The translations under genes and the position numbers were made by a program. Shown here piece after piece: positions 1 through 10,726 of a stretch of DNA of 64,000 bases. How positions within the stretch are numbered: position 1 is the first letter of the stretch; every line of letters starts with the position of its first letter. The notes below the pieces were generated by a model. That model saw only the letters and a program-made list of their open reading frames with translations. It searched no databases and was not told the DNA's origin. The DNA is from Euryodendron excelsum (Eukaryota > Streptophyta > Magnoliopsida > Ericales > Pentaphylacaceae): contig CM065377.1 of NCBI GenBank assembly GCA_033060915.1, positions 58,765,183 through 58,829,182 of the forward strand. The letters are read 5' to 3'.

Positions 1-1455
1 GGAGATTGTCATACATACACGGTTTTGCCTTTACCTAGTGTAGACGGTGATCATTAGGTCGGCTAAATGATAAAAATGCAATTGACTCAAGTGGGCTTTG
101 TAAGGGTCATATTTTAATTGTATGGTAGAGGAACTGAGGGCCTCTAGTCATTTCAAGTAAAATTGCTTGGTTTATAAAGCTTTTTTTTTCAAAAATTTAG
201 CAACACTTAAAAAGATGGCAAATGTTAGTTTACGAGTTCATTTCTTGCATGTGCTTGCCCCAGTGTGGGGGGTGCCTCCTGGTTTGGGCTTCTGAATGGA
301 ATCACTTGCGGCTCTAGTAGGCTGACCAAAGGATTGGTTTCTGTTTAGGAGAATGAAATGATGGCTCCCATTCATTTTGAGGGTTTAGCTACTTGTTGCT
401 TTGCTAGGACATCCTTCGGGGGTTACTCGGATTTCAACGAGCTACATAGCTGAGCGTCACCTCTCACCCCTCTATATTTCCCCTCTTTTTGTACTTTCTA
501 TTTCTCTCTCCCCTTTTTTCAGAGTCAGAGATTGTTTCCGCTGAAAGCGGTGCTTGCGCTATCCCATCCTCTAAGTTAGGGTAAAACATTTCAAAGGAAA
601 AATTCTCAGAGAAGAAGACATCATTCATGAAGTGCCATGAGACAATGATATAAACATGAAAACTTTGGATCCTGTTCATTTAGATGATGTTATTTTCATG
701 CTCAATTTCGATTTGAAAATTGAAAGACGGGTTTGAAAGAAATCCTCCTTTTCTGGAATAAACCCCTCCGACTTGTTTTGGAATCATGTTGGTGTCCTTC
801 ACACTCCAGTGTGTCATCTGGTTGAACAGGGATGACTTCAGGAGTTTGAGATTTGGTGGAGTAGTAACATGGTGTCGAGGTTATGGCTTTTTATGAATTG
901 GGTGAGATACCAAAAGGATTTTATCGATTTGACTATGCTCTTGGACCTGGAAAAGAAAAACAAAATGTAGTTAGCATGTGGAGTCAAATATTTTATGCAA
1001 TACATGTCCTATGGAGGTCCCTTCTTTGAGGGCATCTAGGCATGATGTTGAGTCTATTTTAGAGGTAGAATTTTGCCCCTGTATGCAATACAATACCTCT
1101 TCGGCATGGGCCAATTGATACTTCTTTGTTTAGGCAATCTCGCCTCCATGGGGAAACATTTAGGGGTTTAGGTAGGTTTGATTAGCATGAGATTGGATCA
1201 TCCCTTTCTCTCTACAGTTGATTGAATGCATGAGAATGTAATAACTTGAGTTTCTTAGAACTCTTTTCCTGGGATGCTTGTTAATGTATGAGCCTAATAG
1301 TAAATATATATACAGCATAATGACAATGAATAAGTAGTTTAAAAGACCCTCTTTTCATTCTTGGTTCACCCTCTGGCTCTCTTGCCCTTTGTAGGCTAGG
1401 GAGAAGACAAGGAGAATGTAAAAAGAAAAACAAAAATGAGAAGTTAGTGCCTTTT
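1..1455 (-). mobile_element. Degenerate internal remnant of the old host element H
   Basis: Positions about 30-440 resemble the gag-to-PMD spacer of the inner element (about 44990-45400): both carry the CAGTGTGGG motif twice and the phrase GAGGGCCTCT in the same order. Positions about 965-1300 resemble its leader (about 47890-48500), including TTTTATGCAAT and GCATGAGAATGTA. The orientation matches element I, so this is minus-strand Tat-type internal DNA. The gag that should lie between the two parts is missing or unrecognisable. A second leader start occurs at about 1390-1455, suggesting a duplication or a second truncated copy. I see no credible coding sequence. Confidence 0.6.
1451..1455. 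repeat. Left target-site duplication of solo LTR S1 (CCTTT)
   Basis: CCTTT directly precedes the TGTAGCGCC end of S1 and is repeated exactly after its other end. Five bases is the usual duplication length for Ty3/gypsy integration. Confidence 0.9.
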
Positions 1456-2479
1456 GTAGCGCCTAGATTTTTCGCACTTGAGGAATACTCACACAAGCAA
1501 GAAAAATGCTGTACTCTCTCGTTAGAACTCACCGTCCTAGAAGAATGAGTGCGATTAGGTTTGAATTGAAAATTGATTTGAATAAAGGGTTTTTGAAAGA
1601 AAGTTTGGAGTTGCCACCTAACTTGGTTAAGGTGAGTTAGTTCACCTAAAAACTAAGAATAATCCGAAAACTACACTTAGGGTTTTTGAAAAACGATTTT
1701 GAAAAACATCCTTAAGAGAGTGTTTTTAAGAAAAATAGATTGTTTTGCAACCTTTGGAAAATATTTAGCCCTTTTTGAAAAATAACTCCTTTTTGGTTTT
1801 TGAAATCAGTGATTCTAGGTTCGGAGGTTGGTTACGTGTAGGGAAGACGCACTAAGCCATCACCCTACCCCACCCTTTCGGCACCTACATGTCAATCTAC
1901 CCTAGATTCACCTATGAAAGTCTTTAACTAACTATTGACCAATCCTATCCACTTTGAAAAACAATGTTTGAAAAGAAACTAACATGATGCATGATATGCA
2001 AGTGCAAGGAAAGTGAATTGAAAAATAGATTTGGAAAGAGATTGATTTGAAATTGATTTGATTTGAAAATAGATTTGACGAGATGGAATTGAAATTAGAA
2101 AGTTTGAAAATTTGGAAACAGAAATTTGGAAATAGAAATTTGAAATTGGAAGTTTGAAAATAGATTAGAGATCCGAAAAGATTATAAAATTTGAGATTTG
2201 GAAAATGTGGTGGAATTTGAAATTTGAAAGAAGTTGTGACCGCACCCATGAGGGTTGCCTACGTATCTTTTTGGAGGAATCAAGTCAGTCATAGTTCGAA
2301 CAAGAGTTCGATAGAAAATAGAAGGTTTTGATTTGAAAAAGAGTTTGATTGGGAGTTGGATTTGATTTGAAATTAGAAGAGGAGATTGGAAATTGAAATT
2401 AAGAAGATTGGACTTGCTTTGAAAAGATTGAGGTTTAGGAAAGACTTGAGAGTTAGAAAGACTTGACTCGAATGTTGGC

Positions 2480-3900
2480 CTTAGAAGATTTGGAAAGATT
2501 AGATTTTAGGAAATGTTCAAAGAAGTTCAAATTAGGAGAGTGTCATTTTAGGAAAGTTTCATTTTTGGAAAGTTTTGAATTAGGAAAGTTTCATTTTAAG
2601 AAAGTTTTGGGTTAAGAAAGTTTCGAATTTAGAAAGTTTTCGAAAAAGGAAAGGTTGTCAAATTAGGAAAGTTCCCAAATTAGGAAAGTTTTGAAATAGG
2701 GAAGTTTTGAAAATTGGAATGTTTAGAAAACAAGGAAGCTTTGAAAATAGGAAAGTTTTGAAATTGGAAAGTTTCGTTTTAAGAAAAGTTTTGAAATAGG
2801 AAAGTATTGAGTTTAGAAATGTTTTGAATTAGGAAAGTTTCAACTTAAGAAAGTTTTGAATTAAGAAAGTTTTGAAGTTTTAGGAAAGCTTAGAGTTTAG
2901 AAAGATTTGAAATTTAGAAAGTTTAGGATTTAGAAAGTTTTAGAGTTTTAGAAAATCTCGAGATTAGGAAAGGTTTGAGTTTAGGAAAAATTTGAAAACT
3001 TAGGTTTGAAAAGTTAAGATTTGAAAAGAGGGTAGAATTAGAAAAAATTTGAAAGTTGAGTTTTAAAATTTAGGAAAGATTTTTATGTTCAAGTTTTGGA
3101 AACTTAAGATTTAGGAAAGTGGAAGTTTAGGAAGGATTCGAATTAGGAAAGAGTTGGATTAGGAAGGGATTGGATTTGCTTTCTAAAAGAAAAGGTTGGA
3201 TTTTGTTTCCAAAAATGGAGGATTGGATTTGGTTTCCTAAACGGGAATATTTGATTTGGTTTCCTAAAGGGAAGATATGATTTGGCAAGGATTTGGAAAA
3301 AGAGATTCTAGAAACCCTAGATTTGGAAAATTATAGTTTCGACGTAGAAAATAGGTTTTAGAAACGTGTATAGTTTGGATGTGAAAACAAGAGGTTTTGG
3401 AAACCTAGGTCTGGGGTAAAGTTTGAAAATCATGTTTTTGGAAAGAAAATTAGGGTTTTCTAATTGTGAGTCCTAGGGTTTGATTTGAGCTCTAAAGAGA
3501 GAGGATTTTTGAAAAGTGCGTTTGTGAAAACGAAGGTTTTCTAGAAAGGAATCCTAGGGAGGAGTTTTTGGAAAGTGAATATGAAGATAGAGTTTTTGGA
3601 AAAAGATTTTAAAGAGGAGTTTTTGAAAAGTGTGTTTTTGGAAACGAAGATTTTAGAAGGAAAATCCTAAAGGGGAATTTCTAGAAGGAAGATTTTGGGA
3701 GGAGAGTTTTTAGAAAGATTTTTAGGGAGCGTTTTTGGAAAGTGGATTTTAGGGAGAGCATTTTGGAAAGGAGTTGAAAAAGGAGGTTTTGAAAAATAGA
3801 TTTTTGTAAAGAATTTTTAGAAAACAATTTCGGAAAGGAGAGTTTTAGGAAAGTATGTTAAAGAAAAGATTTTGAGGAAGAGGGATTTGAAAGGAGAGTT
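2480..3900 (-). repeat. Low-complexity G-poor (sense) R/U5 tract of S1
   Basis: The plus strand is almost only A, G and T, built from degenerate short units such as GAAAGTTTTGAATTAG, with very few C. Read in the LTR sense direction it is therefore nearly free of G. The same tract recurs in every LTR of the window. No coding content. Confidence 0.8.
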
Positions 3901-5089
3901 TTTTAGAAGGTGTAAAAGATCTCACTTTCCTAAAGCGATTCTAACCATAAGAAGGCTAGAACCACTTTAGGCAAGTGGTTTTGAAAACAATAAGATTTGA
4001 AAATATGGACCATATTGGTCACTTTAAATGTAACACTTTCCTAAAGCAATCCTAGCCATGGAAAAGCTAGAATCACCCTAGGATTGTGGTTTTGAAAACA
4101 AGTTTTTGAAAAGGGGATTTTGATGCAATTTTGAAAACAAGTTTGAAAACGATTTGAAAAACAACTTTGAAGACGGTTTTTGGAAGATGCAAGATCATGA
4201 TATGCACAATGCAATTTTGGGGTCGTGAACATACAAGGTTAAGGCTTTACCACATAATCAAGGGGGTCGGACCCACGTGGTCTCCGGTTAGCCTAAAAGA
4301 AAGCCCTCGACACGGTGACCCTCCGATAGCCTAATCCTACACATGGACCGGGAGTCCCCTTGTTTCAAGCATGCAAAGAAAGGGGGGGAAAGAGATGGGG
4401 GATTAAAATAGAGAAAACCCAAGTGGGTTAGGAGAGAGAAGAGAGAGGGAGAAGTGCGGAAATTTAAATGGAGAACCTACCTTGTATCTTATTTATTTTG
4501 CGCGCCTTACTTTCTTCGATCTTTGTCTTCAATCTTCAAGAGTCATCTTCAATCTTCAAACTTCAGATTGCAGCTCTTCAAGTCTTCGAAGGAGGGTTGA
4601 AGGCTAGTGTATGAGTGTATAGGAGTGTGTATGAGTGTATAGGAGTCTAGGGTTTAGTGTATGGTGGCTAGGGTTTGGAAAACCTAAGGAAGCTAGGGTT
4701 TAGGGAGTGCACGAGCTCTGTATATCAAATTATATGATTTTTAGACTGAGTTTATGGACCTCTTTCACGTTGGAAGAGGCTTTGTATTTATAGAGGTTTG
4801 ACAACACTGGCGCCTGTTGCAGTGGCGCCAGACCACACTTTACACTGGCGCCACTCCTAGGGGCGTTAGGCCATTTTTTGGTTTGGCGTCACTTGGCGCC
4901 AGCCATTTAGGAAATGTTTAAGGTCGGCAAGCAACGTATCAGTAGGAGTGACTCCGAAAAGTCTGGGAACAATTTAAGGGACCGAGAATGGCCCGAAAGG
5001 CTGAAAAAGAGCAGGAACACTTAGAATAGTGTCCCGGAGGTATTTGACTTGAAAAGTGAGGATAGGATGTGTCGAAAGCGTTGACCGGG

Positions 5090-5580
5090 CCTTTAGGGGC
5101 AAAACGGTTAATCGGATCGAGAAGCTGCCGGGACGGACTCGGACTGTCCCGGAAGAAGACTTGAAATTTGAAAAAATTATTCAGAATGTTCTCAAAGGTT
5201 GTCGGCTTGGTTCCCAGAGCCGGTGTGGTCGGAAACGGACACCGGCCCACTAGGGGCAAAACGGTCATTTTGTATCGGGTTCACCGGAACTGACTTGGAA
5301 TGATCCAGAAAGGTAAAGAAAGGTTTAGAACACTATATAAAGTATTCTCGGGAAGTTACCGGTATGATACCCAGAGCCGGTGTGGCCGGAAAAGGAGACC
5401 GGCCCACCAAGGGCAAAACGGTCATTTTGCACTGAGTTTGTCGGAAATGACTCAGAATGATCCAGAAAGGTAGAGTAAGGTTGAGAATACCATAAGAAGT
5501 AATCTCAGAAGGTTATTGGTTTGATACCCAAAGCTGGTGTGGTTCTCAAGGCTTTCGAATGCCTAGGGACAAAACGGTCA
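5090..5580 (-). repeat. 157-bp tandem array in S1 (about 3 units)
   Basis: GCCGGTGTGG or a one-base variant recurs near 5219, 5376 and 5534, each followed by GGGCAAAACGGTCATTTTG-like sequence. The period is about 157 bp. The last unit runs directly into the LTR end. Confidence 0.8.
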
Positions 5581-5735
5581 TTTAGCTTCAAGTGGGCCCT
5601 ACGGGCCCGAGAAGCGACTAGTGGACTAAATTCAAGTTAAAAAGGCGGGCTTAGAGTCTAAATATGCATGTGATGTGTGAAAGTGAGCTTGGTCAGCTCG
5701 GAGATTGCCGAGAGGGCAAAAATAGGGTGCTTACA

Positions 5736-5740
5736 CCTTT
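5736..5740. repeat. Right target-site duplication of solo LTR S1 (CCTTT)
   Basis: Exact copy of 1451-1455, directly after the GCTTACA end of S1. Confidence 0.9.
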
Positions 5741-6027
5741 GGATTGAAAATTTTTATGCAATGCATGCCCTAGGGGTGCCCCTACTTTGAGAGGGGTACT
5801 AAGTATGATATGTTGGCTCACTTTTAGAGATAGGGGGTCGCCCCTGTATGCAATACTGTACCAGTGTGAGCCTGTTCATTCATTCATTCACACATTCATA
5901 TATTCATTTGATAAAAGTAGGAATAATAGTTTTTAAGCATTTGATTATTCTTTTTTTTTTTTGTTTTTTGTACATAGAATTTGAAAGTACATTTGAAGGG
6001 GAAGGGTAACATTTTTCTTGGGGCTTT
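5741..6027 (-). mobile_element. Leader fragment of host element H
   Basis: TTTTATGCAATGCATG and the following TTAGAGATAGGG..GCCCCTGTATGCA phrase match the leader of element I near 47920-48020. The stretch 5980-6020 (AGTACATTTG..AACATTTTTCTT) matches 48100-48160. It continues at 21785 after removal of S2. Noncoding; there is a T run at 5950-5963. Confidence 0.7.
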
Positions 6028-9000
6028 TGTCACGCCTAGATTTTTCGCACTCGAGGAATACACACACAAGCGGGAAAAATATTATACACTCTCGTGAGAA
6101 CTCACCCTCCTAGAAGAATGAGTGCGATTAGGTTTGAATTGAAAAGTGATTTGAATAAAGGGCTTTTGAAAAAGATTTGGAGTCGCCACCTAACTTGATT
6201 AAGGTGAGTTAGGTTACCTAAAAACTAAGCATAATCCGAAGACTATACTTAAGGTTTTTGAAAAAAGGTTTTTTGAAAATACCACCTCAAGAGAGGGTTT
6301 TTAAGAAAATAGGTTATTTGGCAACTTTTGGAAAACATTTAAGCCCTTTTTGAAAAATAACTCCTTTTTGGTCCTTGAAATCAATGATCTAGGTTCGGAG
6401 GTTAGTTACGTGTAGGGAAGACGCACTAAGCTATCACCCTACCCCGCCCTTTTGGTACCTACATGTCAATCTACCCTAGATTCATCTATAAGAGTCTTTA
6501 ACTAACTAATGTTCAATCCTATCCACTTTGAAAAACAATGTTTGAAAAGAAACTAACATGATGCATGATATGTAAGTGCAATAGAAGAGAGTTGATTTAG
6601 AAATAGATTTGAAAAGAAGAATTTAATTTGATTTGATTTGAAAAGAAAGAGATAGAAGTTTGAATTTGGAAGGAAGGTTTTGGAAATTGAAAATAGAGAG
6701 ATTTGGGAAATAGAAATTTGAAATTAGAAATTTGAAAATTGATTGGAGATTTGAAAAGATTGTAGAATTTGAGATTTGAAAAATGTGGAGAAATATGAAA
6801 TTTGAAAGAAGTTGTGGAATTGAAAATTTGAAAAATGTTGTGGGATTGGAGATTGGAAAGAAGTTATAGAAATAGAAATTTGAAACATGTTGTGGAATTT
6901 GAGATTTGAAAATGTTGTGACCGCACCCATGAGGGTTGCCTACGTATCCTTTTGGAGGAATCAAGTCAATTGTAGTTCAGACAAGAGTTCGATTGAGAAT
7001 AGAAGAGTTGATTTGGAAGAAAGAGATTGAATTGGAAATTGGATTGAAAGATTGAGAGATTGAACTTTGATTGGATGATTTGAAAAGATTTGATTTTGAA
7101 AAACTTGGTTTTTTGAAACCTAGACTTAGGAAAGTGAGGATTTAGAAAAGAAAAATTGGATTTGACTTGGAAAGATTTTGGAAAAGAATTGACTTAAATA
7201 TTAGACTTGGAAGATTAGGAACGCTTGAAATTTAGGAAAGATTCGGATTAGGAAAGGTCTGATTTAGGAAAGTTTGGAATTAGGAAAGTTTCATTTTTGG
7301 AAAGTTTTCAAATTAGGAAAGTCTTCATTTTAGGAAATTTTTTGGATTAAGAAAGTTTCAACTTAGGAAAGTTTTGAATTAAAAAAGTTTTATTTTAAGA
7401 AAGGTTTTGAAATAGGAAAGTGTTGAATTTAGAAATGTTTTGAATTAGAAAAAGTTTTGTTTAAGAAAGGTTTAGAATTGGAAAAGTTTCAAGTTAAGAA
7501 AGTTTTGAATTTGGAAAGCTTAGAATTTTAGAAAGATTTGGAAATTTAGAAAGTTGGTTTAGAAAATTTTAGAGTTGTAGTTTTAGAAAATTTTGAGATT
7601 AAGAAAGGTTGAATTTAGGAAAGATTTGAAAACTTAAGTTTAGAAAGTTAAGATTTGAAAAGGGGTGGAGTTAGGAAAGGGTTGAATTAGGAAAGATTTG
7701 AAAGTTTTAGGAAACTTATGGTTTGGGAAGGTAGGAAATTAAGAGAGAGGTGAATTAGGAAGGGATTGGATTTTGTTTCTAAAAGGGAATGTTTGATTTT
7801 ATTTCTAAAAATGGAGGATAAGATCTAGTTTCCTAAACGGGAAGATTTGATTTGGTTTCTTAAAGGGAAGATTTGATTTGATAAGGATTTCGAAATGGAG
7901 GTTTTAGAAACCATAGATTTGGAAGGCTATAGTTTTGACGTAGAAAAGAGGTTTTGGAAATGTGTATAATTTGGATGTGAAAACAAGAGATTTTAGAAAT
8001 TTAGGTTTTAAGGCAATTTTGAAAACCATGTTTTTGGAAAGAAAATTAGGGTTTTCTAATTATGGGTTCTAGGCCTTGACTTGGACACCAAGAAAAAGGA
8101 TTTTTGGAAAGTGCGTTTTTGGAAATGAAGATTTTTAGAAGGGAATCCTAGAGAGGAGTTTCTAGAAGGAAGATTTTGGAAAGAGTTTTTAGGAAAGTGA
8201 ATTTTGGAAAGAGATTGTTGGAGAGAGTTTTTAGGAAAGTGAATTTAGGGAGTGTTTTAGAAAGTGATTTTTGAGGAAAGAGTTTTTTTGGAAAGAGATC
8301 CTAGTGAGGAGTTTTTTAGAAAGAGGTTTTTAAGAAAGAAATTTAGGAAGAGGTTTTTCTAAGAAGGAAACCTAGGGAACGTTTTTGGAAAGTGGACCTT
8401 GAAGAGAGTGTTTTGGAAAGGAGTTTAAAAAAAGAAGTTCTGAAAAATAGATTTTTAGATGGAGTTTTTGAAAACAACTTTGGAAATGAGAGTTTTAGGA
8501 AAGTGTGTTGAAAAAGAGATTTTTAGGAAAAGAGACTTTTGAAAAGAGAGTTTTTAGAAGGTATAAAAACATCTCACTTTCCTAAAGCAATTCTAACCAT
8601 AAGAGGGCTAAAACTACTTTAGGAAAGCGGTTTTGAAAATGACAAGATTTGAAAATATGGATCATATTGGTCACTTTGAATGTAACACTTTCCTAAAGCA
8701 ACCATAGCCATGGAAAAGCTAGAATCACCCTAGGATTGTGATTTTGAAACATATTTTGAAAAATGAGATTTTGATGCAATTTTGAAAACAAGTTTAATGC
8801 AAGCTTTGAAAATGAGTTTAAAAACGGTTTTTGGAAGATGCAAGATCATGATATGCACAATGTAAATTTGGGGTCGTGAACATACAAGGTTAAGGCTTCA
8901 CCACATAATCAAGGGGGCCGAACCCATATGGTCTCCGGTTAGCCTAAAGGAAAGCCCCTGACACGGTAACCCTCCGATAGTCTAATCCTACAAATGGACC

Positions 9001-9032
9001 GGGAGTCCTCTTGTTTCAAGCATGCAAAGAAA

Positions 9033-9048
9033 GGGGGGGGGGGGGGGG
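9033..9048 (+). repeat. G16 homopolymer in S2
   Basis: Sixteen consecutive G. Sister LTRs have only about 7-8 G at this place (for example 13804, 38195, 52330). Probably slippage, or possibly an assembly artefact. Confidence 0.85.
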
Positions 9049-9113
9049 AGGAAGAGATGGGGGATTAAAATAGAGAAAACCCAAGTGGGTTAGGAGAGAG
9101 AAGAGAAAGGGGG

Positions 9114-9118
9114 AAGTG
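9114..9118. repeat. Left target-site duplication of solo LTR S3 (AAGTG)
   Basis: AAGTG precedes TGTAAGCACCCC at 9119 and is repeated at 19009-19013 after GTGCGACA. Confidence 0.9.
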
Positions 9119-9299
9119 TGTAAGCACCCCATTTTTGATCGCTCGACAATCTACGCTCCGTCCAGACTTGTACTCAAGTCAATATGAACGTATTCTAGTC
9201 GAAACCGATTTTCTAAGTCCAAATCCCGTTTGTCAATCGCCTCGTGGGCCCACCAGGCCCAAATAGAGGGAAAATGCCCTTAGGGGCATTATTCTTTTC

Positions 9300-9690
9300 T
9301 ATTCCAACTTCAATCCCTCTCTCGAGACAGTTTATTCCTCGAGACGGTTCCAATTTAGGCATGTCTTTTTGAAGATGATAAGTCCCCTTTCCAATCCCTC
9401 TCTCGAGACAGTTTATTCCTCGAGACGGTTCCAATCAGGCACGTCTTTTCGAAGACGATAAGTCCCCTTTCCAATCCCTCCCTCTAGACAGTTTATTCCT
9501 CGAGACGGTTCCAATCAGGCACGTCTTTTCGAAGACGGTAAGTCCCCTTTCCAATCCCTCTCTCGAGACAGTTTATTCCTCGAGACAGTTCCAAATTAGG
9601 CACGTCTTTTCGGAGACAATAAGTCCCCTTTCCAATCCCTCTCTCGAGACAGTTTATTCCTCGAGATGGTCCGAGTAGCAGAAATACTCG
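9300..9690 (+). repeat. 80-81-bp tandem array in S3 (5 units)
   Basis: CTCGAGACAGTTTATTCC or a one-base variant recurs at about 9321, 9402, 9482, 9562 and 9643, each followed by CTCGAGACGGTTCCAA-like sequence. The period is 80-81 bp. Confidence 0.85.
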
Positions 9691-9929
9691 CAAACATCAC
9701 AACCGTTCGAGTAGCGGAAATACTCGTAAATAGGTCGATATAGGGAATTGCCAACAAACCCCTGTGTCACGACGACCGCCGTCAGAGTGGCGGAAACACT
9801 CAAAACCCAGGTCAACGCCAGTGCCTGCTAGCCCACTTCGGTGAAAAATGACCAAACTGCCTATTGGGCCTTTTCCGAGACTTTTCGGTCAAGATGTCCA
9901 TTGTGCCCCTAGGCATCCAAACGGCCCGG

Positions 9930-10250
9930 GAACCACACCGACTCTGGGTATCAAACTGGTAACTTTCCAAGAATGTTTTTTATAGTATTCTCAACCTATT
10001 TTTACCTTTCCAGATCATTCTGAGTCAGTTCCGGCAAACCCGGTGCAAAATGACCGTTTTGCCCCTGGTGGGCCGGTCTCCTTTTCCTTCCACACCGGCT
10101 TTGGGTATCAAACCGGTAACCTTTGGGAACATTCTAAATAATGTTTCCAATTCCCAAGTCTTCTTCTGGGACAGTCCGAGTTTGTCCCGGCAGTTTCCCG
10201 GTCCGATTGACCGTTTTGCCCCTAAAGGCCCGGTCAACCTTTCCGACCCA
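9930..10250 (+). repeat. 157-bp tandem array in S3 (about 2 units)
   Basis: ACACCGRCTYTGGGTATCAAAC recurs near 9936 and 10093. Same unit as in the other LTRs, sense orientation. Confidence 0.75.
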
Positions 10251-10594
10251 TGTTATCCTCATTTTTCAAGTCAAATACCTCCAGGACACTATTTTAAGTG
10301 TTCTTGCTCTTTTCCAGCCTTCCGGGCCATTCCCGGTCTCTTAAAATCATTCCCAGACTTTTCGGAGTCACTCCTAGTGAAACCATGCTAAAAATTGCAT
10401 GGTAGTCACTAGTATAAGCGCCCAAATCTAGTCAAAAATAGGCGCCAGGCTAAAAATTGCTTGCCGACTTATAAAGTCTCCTAACTGGCTGGCGCCATTA
10501 GTAAGCCAAGAATTGGCCTGGTGCCATTCCTAGTGGCACCAAGAGCAATTTTGCCCTGGCGCCACTACAATAGGCGCCAGTGTTGTCCAACCTC

Positions 10595-10602
10595 TATAAA
10601 TA
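10595..10602 (+). promoter_or_regulatory. TATA box of S3 LTR promoter
   Basis: TATAAATA followed by CAGAGCCTC; the same context is found in every LTR of this family in the window. Telo-box-like AAACCCTAG motifs follow about 90-120 bp downstream. Promoter role is inferred from position and conservation. Confidence 0.6.
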
Positions 10603-10721
10603 CAGAGCCTCTTCCAGCGTGAAAGGATCTGCAAACTCAATCTAAAAATCATATATTTCGATATAAAGAGCTTGAGCACCTTCTAAACCCTAGCTTCCCT
10701 AGGTTTTTCAAACCCTAGCCA

Positions 10722-10726
10722 CCATA
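10722..10726. repeat. Left target-site duplication of solo LTR S4 (CCATA)
   Basis: CCATA precedes TGTCGCGCC at 10727 and recurs at 15763-15767. Confidence 0.9.

Larger units (their letters stand above)
1456..5735 (-). mobile_element. Solo LTR S1 (Tat/Ogre-type), 4280 bp
   Basis: On the plus strand it starts TGTAGCGCC and ends GGTGCTTACA, i.e. the sense strand is minus (TGTAAGCACC to GGCGCTACA). Both sides carry CCTTT, and there is no internal region, so this is a solo LTR left by LTR-LTR recombination. A reverse-strand TATA box lies at about 4785-4794, with GGCGCC motifs at 4800-4905. It is the shortest LTR here: it keeps the 157-bp array but lacks the 80-87-bp and 29-bp arrays seen in the others. 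The first CG of the usual TGTCGCGCC end has become TGTAGCGCC. The F/N/Q-rich open frame at 1932-2249 is low-complexity R/U5, not a gene. Confidence 0.9.

Noticed and set aside
1932..2249. F/N/Q/S-rich frames recurring in LTRs (also 6623-6964, 18216-18518, 31939-32181, 35667-35938, 49757-50073)
   Set aside because: They sit in the A/T-rich, G-poor R/U5 tract and vary freely between LTR copies with changes of frame; compositional artefact.
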